A stretch of DNA of 64,000 nt from the NCBI RefSeq assembly GCF_021917145.1, contig NC_061064.1, positions 6,402,091 to 6,466,090 of the forward strand. The letters run 5' to 3'. This document shows positions 1-10,606 of the stretch, piece after piece; position 1 is the first letter of the stretch, and each line of letters starts with the position of its first letter. Origin of the DNA: Hypomesus transpacificus (lineage: Eukaryota > Chordata > Actinopteri > Osmeriformes > Osmeridae). Both the position numbers and the translations under genes were made by a program. Under the pieces are notes generated by a model, which saw only the letters and a program-made list of their open reading frames with translations, made no database searches and was not told the origin of the DNA.

Positions 1-1503
1 CAGTCCAGTACCTCTCACTGGCCTTGACTTCCACATTCTCTGCATCATATCACCCCATGCACCCCTGTCAGTACGCTGACTTGTTGCATTCCTCTTCTAA
101 TGAAAAGATACATTCTCTTGAGAATCTATCAGAAACATAGAACACATGAAATAGCAGCATGGATTACTTGCCTCAATGCAATCCCCGTCAGTGAAGTTTG
201 GCTTGCAACAGCAGCAGTGACTGCCCTCGGTGACAGGTGGGAGGAGGTGCACAAAGGGGGCTATCTATCTTGCTTGTAATTTCATTTACAACCCAGTCAT
301 TTGGAGCACATAAATCTCAAAACCTGCACGTTTTTAACCCTTGTTATCTTCGGGTCATTCTGACCCATCAGTCATTGTGGCCCACCGTGGTATTGCGACA
401 ACTGCATACAGAAACAAAGTGAAGCATTTTCTTGTAACCGTTGGGCTATCTTCCCACCCCCCCACATTGCGAAGGTTAAAATACAATTATTTTTATTTGT
501 TTTTGTATTGGGTAAACACAACGATGGTTCGTTATGAACCTTTGGTTCATGTGACCCGAAGGCATGCAGCACAAGGGTAAAGTAAACCCAGGGACCAGGA
601 TAAACTGCTAGGATTGAGAGAGGTTGATATAGGGAGTATAAGAGAAGCTGACAAAGTTGAATGCGCTTTTCAGTCACAAAGTTTAGGACCATTATTGCAC
701 AGGATTGCCCAATTTCTTCGTTTTCATGCAACAGTTTTAATTTGCGAGGCCACATAGACTATCACCATCCCCTCTTGCAGGGTATGAGAAGAATCTCAGG
801 AAAATGAGAAGAGAACACTGTTTCATGATACAGTTCACTCTTATTATTTTAAAGTGTAAATGAGCATCAACAAATGTAAACTTGTAGGCTATAAAGATCT
901 ATGTGATGTTCATGAATAATAAGTAAATTACCGACATAATACTTGTTTATATATATATTACTTTAAAATATATAAACTGAGGCTACTAATAAAAATATAT
1001 TATTACTTACTTAATGTAGCTACATTGTTTAATTACCCCATAAATTATACCCTCTCTAGTTGTTGATATGCACAACTAACTAACCAAAACAAATTCCTTG
1101 GACGTGTAAACTTACATGGCAATAAACCGGATTCTGATTGATTTAGCTTGGATCGTGGAAGAATGCCAACTAAATAAAACAAATATATTATTTCGGTCTA
1201 TAAGCTACTGCTTTTCCCCCAAAAGGATATTCGTAAAGACTATTCCCAATCATAAGACAATCTGGTGATATAAGATTGAACGTACAAGAATCATGGTGGA
1301 TAGGCGGAATAAAAAAATAAAAAAAGTTTTAGGACTACCCCTCTAAAAAGACACATTAACCCCACGTCATCGAAATGTGTTGGGTCCGATTCTAATTTCT
1401 TCACCTTCCCTCGTTCTTAACAGGTCTCCGAGACCGCCAAAGTTTCAGAGCTCATTCTTTCACATCGACGGAGACTTGCGCACCTGACAGATCATCAATC
1501 ATT
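1..1503. other. Upstream region of the slc6 gene, no gene seen
   Basis: No convincing coding exon is seen on either strand. The stretch around 905-1020 is AT-rich. A good 3' splice site (pyrimidine tract ending in TTAACAG at about 1417-1423) lies 80 bases before the ATG at 1504. The first coding exon may therefore start at 1424 and be preceded by a non-coding 5' exon further left, which I cannot place. Confidence 0.5.
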
Positions 1504-4500
1504 ATGACCGGCAGCGGTGTGAACTTGAAGCAATTACCTGATGGATCAATTAAGCAGCGCAAAGAGCTGGAGGAACGGGGTAACTGGGGAAGTAAAACAG
1601 AGTTTATATTAACGGTAATGGGAGCAATAATCGGACCTGGGAACGTGTGGAGGTTTCCATACTTGTGTTACAAAAACGGCGGGGGTGAGTATGAAAAGTA
1701 GTAAGTGGGTCAACATTACGCGCACGCAATTACACTAACATGCAATTGCGAAAAACGGAGAAATAGTGAAGCCGTCAAAGGAAGGTTATGTCGACCTAAT
1801 GATGGCTGGACCCATTTGTAAATGTCATCTTGCTTTGTAGGTGTATTCTTTATACCATATCTTTTGTTTTTGGTGACCTGCGGGATACCTTTGTTCTTTT
1901 TGGAGACTGCGCTGGGCCAGTACACCAGCCAGGGAGGAATCACTTGTTGGAGGCAGATATGTCCGCTATTCGAGGGTAACTACTAAAACTATTTTTTTAA
2001 ATGATGTATTTGGTCATTACTTTACAGTCAAAGCTACTGAAACGATACTGATCTTATCATTTGGTGATGCGTGAAAGAAAATGGAACGTTCTTGTGTATT
2101 GTTAGTAAGGATATGCAAGCGTTGTACTTTGGCTACAGAACTTGTTTAGTTCAGTTTTGTAGTCAACTAAAATTTTGTACTACTGAGCATTCAAGAACAT
2201 GTGTTTATGATCTCTGTTCTCTCCAGGTATGGGCTACGCCAGTCATCTGATCATAGCTTTCAGCGCCACTTCTTACGTTGTTATCATGGCATGGGCTTTT
2301 TTCTACCTGTTCTCCTCCTTCAGCGCTGAGCTGCCATGGGCTAGCTGTGGAAACAGCTGGAACACAGGCAAGAACCCCGAGTTTTGGAATTGTTAATAGG
2401 AGTTGGGTTGTTTTGTTGAGCTACTTTATCCTGTCAGCCAAACAACAGTTATATTGTCATGCCAGAGGCGTTTTGGCACTGTTAGGTCTAAATGTAAATG
2501 GCTGGGTTTCCCAGATTCGTTAAGAAGCTCAAGAGCTTCTTAACGAATCTGGGAAACCCGGCCAATGACAGTGGCTCAAAAAAGGTTAGCAAAATCAGAT
2601 GTACTAGTAAAACTTTTTGCCCAGGTCATTCTGGTTAGTCAAGTACATCAGTTGATGTGTACGTGTTTACGTTATAAATTGTGGCACATCAACTTGTCAC
2701 AGAGTCATGCATGGACTTCAGCAACATGGATCCCAGCAGCAACTTGAGTGTGTCCAGGCTGAATGCAACACTGCCTGTGATGGAGTTTTGGCAGTAAGTA
2801 ACCAGCCCACTTAAAGTAGTGAACCAAACAGGATCTCCGCACCCTAACTTAACTCTCCTTTACGCCCTTCCCATGTCTCTCAACAAATCCGTGGGTCCTT
2901 CTGCACAGGCGCAGAGTCCTAAAGATCTCGAGTGGCATCGAGGAGGTGGGCAGTATCAGGTGGGAGTTGGCCCTCTGCCTTCTCCTCACCTGGGTCATCT
3001 GCTATTTCTGTGTCTGGAAAGGAATCAAATCCACTGGAAAGGTAAGCAATTGTCCACATGCAGAAACGATGTGCAACTGTACAAGTGCAAATTAATGATA
3101 TTCCTGCTTGAAGGTTCATGTCCAAGTCTCAGTCCATCAGACGTCTGTTCATCCAGCAGGCTCATCTAGTCCTGTCGTGCCCAGAAGCCAGGGCACCAGT
3201 TCCAGTAGATGACGCCTCGTTTCTCTCCTGCACAGGCTGCTTACTTCACAGCCACCTTCCCCTACGTCATGCTGGTCGTTCTGCTGGTGCGCGGAGTCAC
3301 TCTGCCGGGAGCCATCAACGGGATCGTCTTCTATCTCTATCCCGACTTTGCACGTCTCTCTGACCCTCAGGTAGGGCCGCGGGCACGTCTCAATCACCGG
3401 TCCTACCAGAAAACTGAACGAGTGGAAAATGGAGGATACGGCTTTGATTTGAGCTAATCTGTCATTGTGGTGGTTGTAGTGGCGTTGAAAGGACTTTAAC
3501 GGCACAGGCATTAGAGTAGAACGTGAAATGAAACCTATTTTTTGTTTTACAATAGTTTTTAGCGGAAATGTTGACAAAGTAATGTTACATACACACGTTA
3601 TATAATGGACAGTACTGGACAATATCACTGCAGATTTTTCCAGAAGGTGGTTGTGTACCTCTCCATGGTGCAAACTGGTCTGTTTGGTGTTTAAGGTGTG
3701 GATGGATGCGGGCACACAGATTTTTTACTCCTATGCCATCAGTCTGGGTTTTCTCACCTCCCTGGGCAGCTACAACCACTATAACAACGACTGCTACAAG
3801 TGAGTCCACAGTCCAAAAGAAACCATGGGGCACTCACTGAGGGTCTAAAAGATTAGGGGTGTAAGACGCAATCAAAAGTCTGACTAAAGTCACCGTTTTG
3901 TTCTTCCAGAGATTGTTTTTACTTGTGCCTGTTGAACAGTGGCACCAGTATCATCTCTGGATTCGCCATTTTCTCTGTTCTGGGCTTCATGACTTATGAG
4001 CAGGGAGTAGACATTGCTGAGGTGGCCGAGTCAGGTGAGTTTCAGAGCCCACCCTACAACCATTTGTAATTCTAGTTTTATTTACTTATCAGTAATTGCA
4101 CAGTCGTTGACTTGAGCTTTAAAGACCTGTCTATTACTGTGGGTTTCCAAAATGAAACTGAATTGACCATGACTTGCAGCTTTTGGAGACCCTGTGAAAC
4201 TTGTTAAACTGTGCGTTTAGCATGTGTGTTAGATTAGATGGGTACAAAACTCCAACTAGTGGGATGACATGTTCTTCCAATCACTGTTGTAGTGAGCATG
4301 TGCAGGCCCCTCCCTTTCTGCTGCCCGATGCCACATGCTGATTGTGTGGTGTAAATATGGCACATTCAACCCCATTTGGAAAAAGTGTGTTGTGTCTAAT
4401 GATATTCAGGAACGGAACAATAGACCTTCCACGTGGTAGACAGCTTTTATTTATGCCTTCAGCCTATTTATCAATTTCCCTCCCCCCCCCTCCAAACTGA

Positions 4501-4676
4501 CAAATTGTAAGTGACTGAACTCAACGTGTGTGTGTGTGTGTACACAGGTCCCGGGCTAGCATTTATCGTGTACCCCCGTGCTGTGGCCATGATGCCTGTG
4601 CCCCAGATATGGTCTGTGTGTTTCTTCATCATGATCATCCTTCTGGGTTTGGACAGCCAGGTATCTAACACTCTGC

Positions 4677-4715
<39 letters not shown>

Positions 4716-6310
4716 GGGCTCAGTAAACACCGTACACAGTTCCAGAAAAGACCCCCATCCCGGTGCTAAGCGTTTCCAACCCCTCTCTCGGTCTAGTTTG
4801 TGGGTCTGGAGTGTCTGATGACGTCGGTGGTGGACCTGTTCCCCGGCACGCTGCGGCGGGGCTTCAGGAGGGAGCTGCTGCTGCTGCTCATCTGCTCCGT
4901 GTGCTGCGTCCTGGGCCTCAGCCTGGTCACGGAGGTAGGGGAACCACACACACACAACTGGCTGGGTCATCGTCTGATATCACGCCGTACTGTCCCCGGG
5001 GAGTATTTGATTCATGTGAACTCGAGGGCAGACCTTTACTCACCGCTGGCTGTTTTAACGCTGTAGGACAGGTTTTGCTATGGTGGATGGGAGACGACAG
5101 AATGTCTTGTAAGAGACCGTTTTGGTTTGTCGTTGACCTCAGGGGGGCATGTACCTGCTTCAGTTGGTGGATCATCATGTGTGCAGTGGGCCTACGCTTC
5201 TCCTGCTCTCCATCTGCCAGTCTGTCAGCATTGCCTGGGTCTACGGTCAGCAACTCCTAGGAAAGCATAAATAGTATGATGAAATAATGGACTTTGAATA
5301 CTGTTTATGAACTGGGTCCTACTTCCACTGATGTTGTACTGCAGGGGCTGACCGTTTCTATGGCAACATCAGCGATATGATTGGCTACAAACCCTTGTCT
5401 TTGATGAAGTACTGTTGGCTGTACATTACTCCTACAGTGTGTGTTGTAAGTATCCATTCATTGTCATCTCTGTTCTTCCTCATCTTTTTGACCCCTGACT
5501 AATGTCCACAATAACAGGCTTATTCCTCCTCTGAACATGGTCACACAAACATACGAATAGTCAGTTATCCCAATGGGCTAGGTACATTTTCCCTCAGTCC
5601 TGTATGTCTTTAGATAAAACTGCCTGCTAAATGAATTCATTATCACATCCATAAGGGCCTGTAGAGACACGCATTGTCCACAGTGCATACTGTAAACATG
5701 ATTAGCCCTTTTCCCTCGCTTGATTCTGAACTTCCCATTCCCAGCTCTTTGCAGTTGTACAACCGGAGAAACAGTTAGTCTAGATTTCCATGTTTACTTG
5801 AACTGTAAAGTTGATCCATGTGTACAATGATGTCTCCGTTTTCACTTGCACGACACAGGGCACCTTCATATTCTCCATAGTCAAACATTCCCCACTCAAG
5901 TTCAGCAACACGTACACCTACCCTGTGTGGGCCAACATCATCGGCTGGTTCCTGGCCACCATCTCCCTCTCCCTCATCCCCGTATGGATGGTCTACAAGA
6001 TGGCCAAGGGCAAAGGGACTCTTCGGCAGGTAAGCAGCAACTTTTGTCAAGATGTCATTGTCTGGAGTCAACTGGCTGTGGTGACTTGGCTGTGTCACTG
6101 GGTGTCAAAATAACTTTATTTTTAATTTTCTAGCGTTTCCTGCTCCTCTGTCGCCCCGTGAACAACCTGTCGCGCAAATTGGACCTACCTCTGTTGGGGG
6201 CTAACAGTTTGAGCACCCCTACTGAGCTGATGTCCACATCAGGGACCCAGCCCTGTACTTGTTCAGGTGGCAGAGACGCTCGGGGAAGAGGTATCCATGT
6301 TTGGCTCTGA
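1504..6310 (+). CDS. SLC6 family Na+/Cl- dependent transporter, GABA/taurine/betaine-transporter-like
   Basis: Fourteen exons join in frame to 615 codons plus stop, the usual SLC6 length: 1504-1684, 1841-1975, 2227-2367, 2703-2793, 2909-3041, 3236-3370, 3696-3799, 3910-4034, 4548-4660, 4797-4934, 5143-5245, 5345-5445, 5859-6029, 6134-6310. The family moves GABA, taurine, betaine or related solutes across the plasma membrane using Na+ and Cl- gradients through 12 membrane helices. Visible hallmarks are [16 protein letters not shown] in TM1, GQYTSQGG in TM2, [11 protein letters not shown] in TM6, NSGTS in TM7 and GLDSQF in TM8, so the ion-site motifs look intact. The second extracellular loop has two cysteines and N-glycosylation sequons (NLS, NAT). 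It most resembles GAT2/BGT1 (SLC6A13/A12), but TM1 reads GAIIGPGN instead of GEIIGLGN and TM10 is divergent. Family is certain; ortholog and substrate are not, so no symbol is given. The third intron uses a GC donor. Confidence 0.93.
2501..2562. repeat. Near-perfect inverted repeat (hairpin), MITE-like
   Basis: Two 30-base arms (2501-2530 and 2533-2562) are reverse complements with one mismatch and a two-base loop. It lies inside the third intron of the slc6 gene. The arm carries GGGTTTCCCAGATTCG, which resembles a fold-back DNA element scattered in fish genomes (recollection, not checked). Confidence 0.85.
4678..4713. repeat. Poly-C tract, 36 bases
   Basis: Uninterrupted C run in the intron of the slc6 gene, starting 17 bases after the 5' splice site of the ninth exon. 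It is followed directly by GGGGG. The true length may differ from the assembled one. Confidence 0.95.
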
Positions 6311-8652
6311 AGCGATCAACACTGTACATCCCTGACCCTGACATCACAATTCTTTTGTTTTTCATGATTTCTTAAGTGCCAGTATACCTTTTTGAGGAGT
6401 GTTGAACGTGGCAAAGAATGTATAAAGTAATCTTACACTCTAAATGCAGCCTTACATTTTGGTGGTGCGGGGGGGGTGGTTTGAGACATGTTAGGTACAC
6501 AGTGTGGGACTGCATGGTAAAACTTTTGGTGGTCATGGTTCATAGATACCCTATCAGTAATTGTTATTTTATAGCCTTGTAAAATGACTAAATGTAAATG
6601 ACTAAATGTAAAAACTGTTCACAGTACTCGCTGTGTGAGATGGAAATGTGCCTCTAGAGCAAGGGTCTCCAAACCCCTGTGAGGCCAAGTCGGTATGTAA
6701 CAGAAAATTACACTGGCTGTAGTGACTACCAGTTTTGTGGAGATTTTATGATTTTAAATGTATTTGTTAGAATAGTTTATCATTTTGTATATTGTAATTA
6801 CCTTTTTTCAAATTCATTGCTATTGAAATCAAAACATTTACTTGCATATGCGTATAAATCAAGTGTGAACATATATATATGTCTCTGGCATTTTTCAGAA
6901 GGCCAGTCCAAATTCTTGGGCGGGCCGTATTCAGTTGTTTGGGGACCCCTGCTTTAAAGGACTGGGTTAGTTGGTACATTCCTACAATAGAAAAATTTGT
7001 TGAGGAGCGGCTCTTCCGCTGTATGAAATCTTTTTTACACTTCTGACCTTGTGATTCATACACAGGCCCATTCCTAATGATGTCTCTCACAGTTGGAAAT
7101 GTCAGTCTGAATTGTTAGTGCCCTTGTCACGCCTCGTCGAATAGGCTCTTCTCCTTGAGGTTGAGCAAGCAGAGCTGTATTGAGAAACCGCGGGGAACAT
7201 CCTGGCTCTCAGTCACTCTTAGACATGGAACACCTCCTTCTAAACTCCTGCCCCGAAGATCGGATGCATTTATTGGCAACTGGAATAGGGTTATACAAGA
7301 GTTTGGTGCTTGTGGTTAATATGCTAATTTCCTCTTCATTCTGTATATGTCACTGTCTGTATATATCGACTTTTAATCTTGATAAACTATTTCACTACTT
7401 TTTGTCAATACTTGTGCATACTACCAGCTGTATGTTTCACCTTTCATGAAATGTTTGATGGGTTAGTATCAAATATTTAGGTTACTATATTTGGTTTTTA
7501 CAAAACCTAGTAACAATGAACACCTTTAAAGTGTTCCAAAACCTAAACTGATGGACCTGCAAAAGTGCTATTTAAGTTCATTACTACAGCAGTGTGACTG
7601 ATCTAGGAGGTTGAGATGGATAACTCGACAGGTTTGAGTATAAGCAAAACATCCAATTACTTAATCGCCCCTAGATGACTTGGCCCCTATGGTTGTGTAC
7701 CCAGTAACATGTTCTTGGACACAAACAAGATGCTCTGAATTGGCAACAATTGTCCCATCAAGCTCACTGCCTTTATTGCCTACATAGACTGGACAGCCTG
7801 CATGTCCTGGGATCCACATATCTATGACTAGGTTATACTAGAGTACAGCAGCCCCCTAGAAGGAAGACAACCCTGAAGAAAAAAGAACAAAAACCAAGTA
7901 ATTGTTCCCAATTAGCTCCGACAGCACTACCACAACTCTGTTTCACACCAAACAGCATCATTAGGATTGAAATCTGAAATGTTTTCCTTATAATTTAAAA
8001 GCTGGGTGATCTATGTGTGCCATTAGTCAACATGGCGACTGAGCCAAGATTACACTGCTGTTCCTGCTGAGGTACCTTCAGCGGTTGAAAAGCGGCTCTG
8101 CCCACTTCTACATCACTCATCTATGAGACAGAGACACACAACACGTGTTCTCCACAACAGTAATCCCAAACATGGACACCATTAAAGAGGGAAATTCATT
8201 TAGGGACTGATTTATATAAATCTTTCATTAGATTAAAATCGTTGCAATTCTGTGGCCTCTCAAATCTGAAGCATTGGCTTCCTGTGGAAAGCCATGACAT
8301 GATTTAAGACTGGTTGACATAATCTACACAGTATTTAAGTATCCTATCTTCTCATATCTTGTAGTCATAATGAAGTTCATTCTGTCCATCAATCCCATAG
8401 TTACAAAACCTAAAAATCGATCTAGTATAATTTTTATGACATTTTGCATCAAGTGGAACGTGGATTCCTCACCCACAGAATGTTGTAAACATGCTGTATA
8501 TTACAGTATGTTAAGTAATTAGATAAATAGTAGCTTATCCCAACAACCCACAAAATGCTGAATCCATTTCAGTCCAGTTTCTCAATTCTTGCTATGCAGG
8601 CACAACCATTCGTCTCTGGTAATGATATTACTACAGACATACACATTAGCAC
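6311..8652. other. Intergenic region after slc6: 3' UTR and repeats
   Basis: No coding exon is recognised. The first few hundred bases are probably slc6 3' UTR. A short SINE-tail-like duplication (aaatgactaaatgtaaatg) is at about 6580-6610. No catalytic exons of the decayed P4HA copy were found here on the minus strand, although that is where they would be expected. Confidence 0.5.
6655..6955. repeat. Non-autonomous DNA transposon relic (hAT-like MITE)
   Basis: The ends are imperfect inverted repeats: GCAAGGGTCTCCAAAC on the left and, reverse complemented, GCAGGGGTCCCCAAAC on the right. An internal GCGGGCCGTATTCAG near the right end is typical of hAT-derived elements with this terminus. No transposase coding is present and the target duplication is unclear. 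Confidence 0.6.
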
Positions 8653-10281
8653 CTGTAGCATTGCATTGCAAACTGCTGTCTGCATGTTCAGTCCGCTTAC
8701 ATCAGCCATCCTCCGGGTGAGCTGGGAGATGACAGGGTGGTCATCCTCACCCAGCCAAGCACTGGAAAACAAAACATGAGACGAAAGGAGGGGGAGAAAC
8801 ACTAGCACTGAGGAGAATAACATTCACGTCTCTCAACATAAACACCTCTTGTTTGGAGTTATACTGTACATTCCAAATCTTATTTTTCTAAGAAGCCATA
8901 AATATTAGAATTAAAAAAAATGTGGAACAAAGAATACATCTAAATCATACCTCATACCACATTAGACACAAGACAATCAATATATCAGCTTGAATGCGTT
9001 CATGTTTCTGAAGAACCAATCGCTTTCACAAAGCCACTATTGAAACAAAAGAAACAAAAGCCACTATTGTGCAACATAGGAAAGCCTGTGTAAAGTTTGG
9101 CTAGCTGCTATGGTGGAACTAAATATTTGCAGGGTACCATTGCCTCTTTGGAAAACATCTTTAAAAAGACAGGTTTCACATAAAATCAGTCAGGGATCTC
9201 AAATTAGCCAACTCCTTCATGGACATATGGTTCAGCAACATTGGTTTTATTTGCGTTGAACCCAGTTAAGGAACATGACCATATGTGTATATGTAAGAAT
9301 CACAAACCTTTTGGCTACACGTTCAGTGGGCTGAGAGTCGCAAACTTTGTCAGAAACTTATGCTCTTGCAAGCTTGGACAAAACAAAAACAGAATTATGA
9401 CCATGCAGAGAACAAGAAGAATCATTTGATAAAAGGAAAAATGAGGGATTTTTTTTTTTTGGTCTATGCATGTTTGACACTTTTGCTGGTATACCTTTGA
9501 TATCATCTGGACAGGTTTTTAATGATCTCCATCTCCCTCTCAGTTAGGAAGTTGTGTTATCTAACAATGACAGGCTGGTCCCATTCCTCTTCCTCTTTAT
9601 TCGGGGCATACATCAGCCGTGGGTTGCCTCGTCCGGTACTTTGACGACACCAGTTTCCTGTGTCTCTCTGGGCTCTGAGGAGGACAGACGGTGGTTCTGA
9701 CCAGAGTTTTGAAGCAGAATAGTCATTTCTATCTGGTCTTACAAAAGATGCATACTTTTTTAGCTCTTCTAGTCTTTCAGAACACAACATATGGTCTCTA
9801 GCCAGGTTGGACTTGCGCCCTGCTTCCGTCATGAATGACCTACTATTTTGGTGGCCGCCCGTCTGCTGGCAGACATGTAGGAGGTCGGGTTAGCTTGCGT
9901 GAGAAGCTCTGAGATGGCCGGTGGGGATTCGGTCTCCCTGTCTCTCAGCAGGATGCTGTCACCAAGGCCTCGGTAGTGGTGCAGCTGGAATGCAACCTGC
10001 AGGTCACCAGGCTCTGCAGAAGAGGAGGGGAGAGCCACACTCCGATCCATAGTAAAGGTTTGAACCCAGATTCCACTGTACTAGAATTTGAGGTTGGATG
10101 TCAAATGAATGTGTTGAAATGTGGTTGAAATGTAAGCTCCTGTGACTAGCTTGTAGCTGGACGAAAAGGAGATAGGTCAGATGAATGTTTGTCCAGATGG
10201 CTGAAGTATACTGAGGTACTGTTTATCCTGTAGGGCAGGTGACCCTTGGGGGTAGGCATTTTCTGAAGCCTTCCATCTAAG

Positions 10282-10436
10282 ACAGGGGTGGCCAATCCTG
10301 GTCCTCGAGGGCCACTGTCCTGCATGTTTTAGATGTTTCCCTGCTCTAGCACACCTGTTTCAAATTAATGGGTCGTTATCAAGGTCTGTAGAAGCCGGGT
10401 AATGACCATTCATTTGAATCAGGTGTGGTAATAGGG
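10282..10436. repeat. Fold-back MITE, copy 1 (right arm truncated)
   Basis: Starts ACAGGGGTGGCCAATCCTGG and contains CTGCATGTTTTAGATGTTTC. The partly complementary right arm is cut short after TGAATCAGGTGTGG. It is the same element as at 13949-14163, 14757-14850 and 18470-18655, and lies between exon relics of the P4HA pseudogene. Confidence 0.75.
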
Positions 10437-10440
10437 GTAC

Positions 10441-10606
10441 AGTTACATTTAGTCATTTAGCAAACACTCTTATCCAGAAGGCGACTTACTGTAAGTAAAG
10501 GGACATTCTCCCCGAGGCAAGTAGGGTGAAGTGCCTTGCCCAAGGACAACGAATTTGGCCCGTCCGGGAATCAAACCAACAACTCCCTAACCAGTTGAAC
10601 CCCTAG
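10441..10606 (-). repeat. tRNA-derived SINE, 5'-truncated
   Basis: On the minus strand it has the body and tail of the SINE seen in full at 32536-32731: GGCAAGGCACTTCACCCTAC, then the LINE-like tail ending ATGACTAAATGTAA. The tRNA-like head is degraded or missing. Confidence 0.75.

Noticed and set aside
3149..3715. 188-codon minus-strand ORF
   Set aside because: Antisense to slc6 exons and introns; no similarity of its own.
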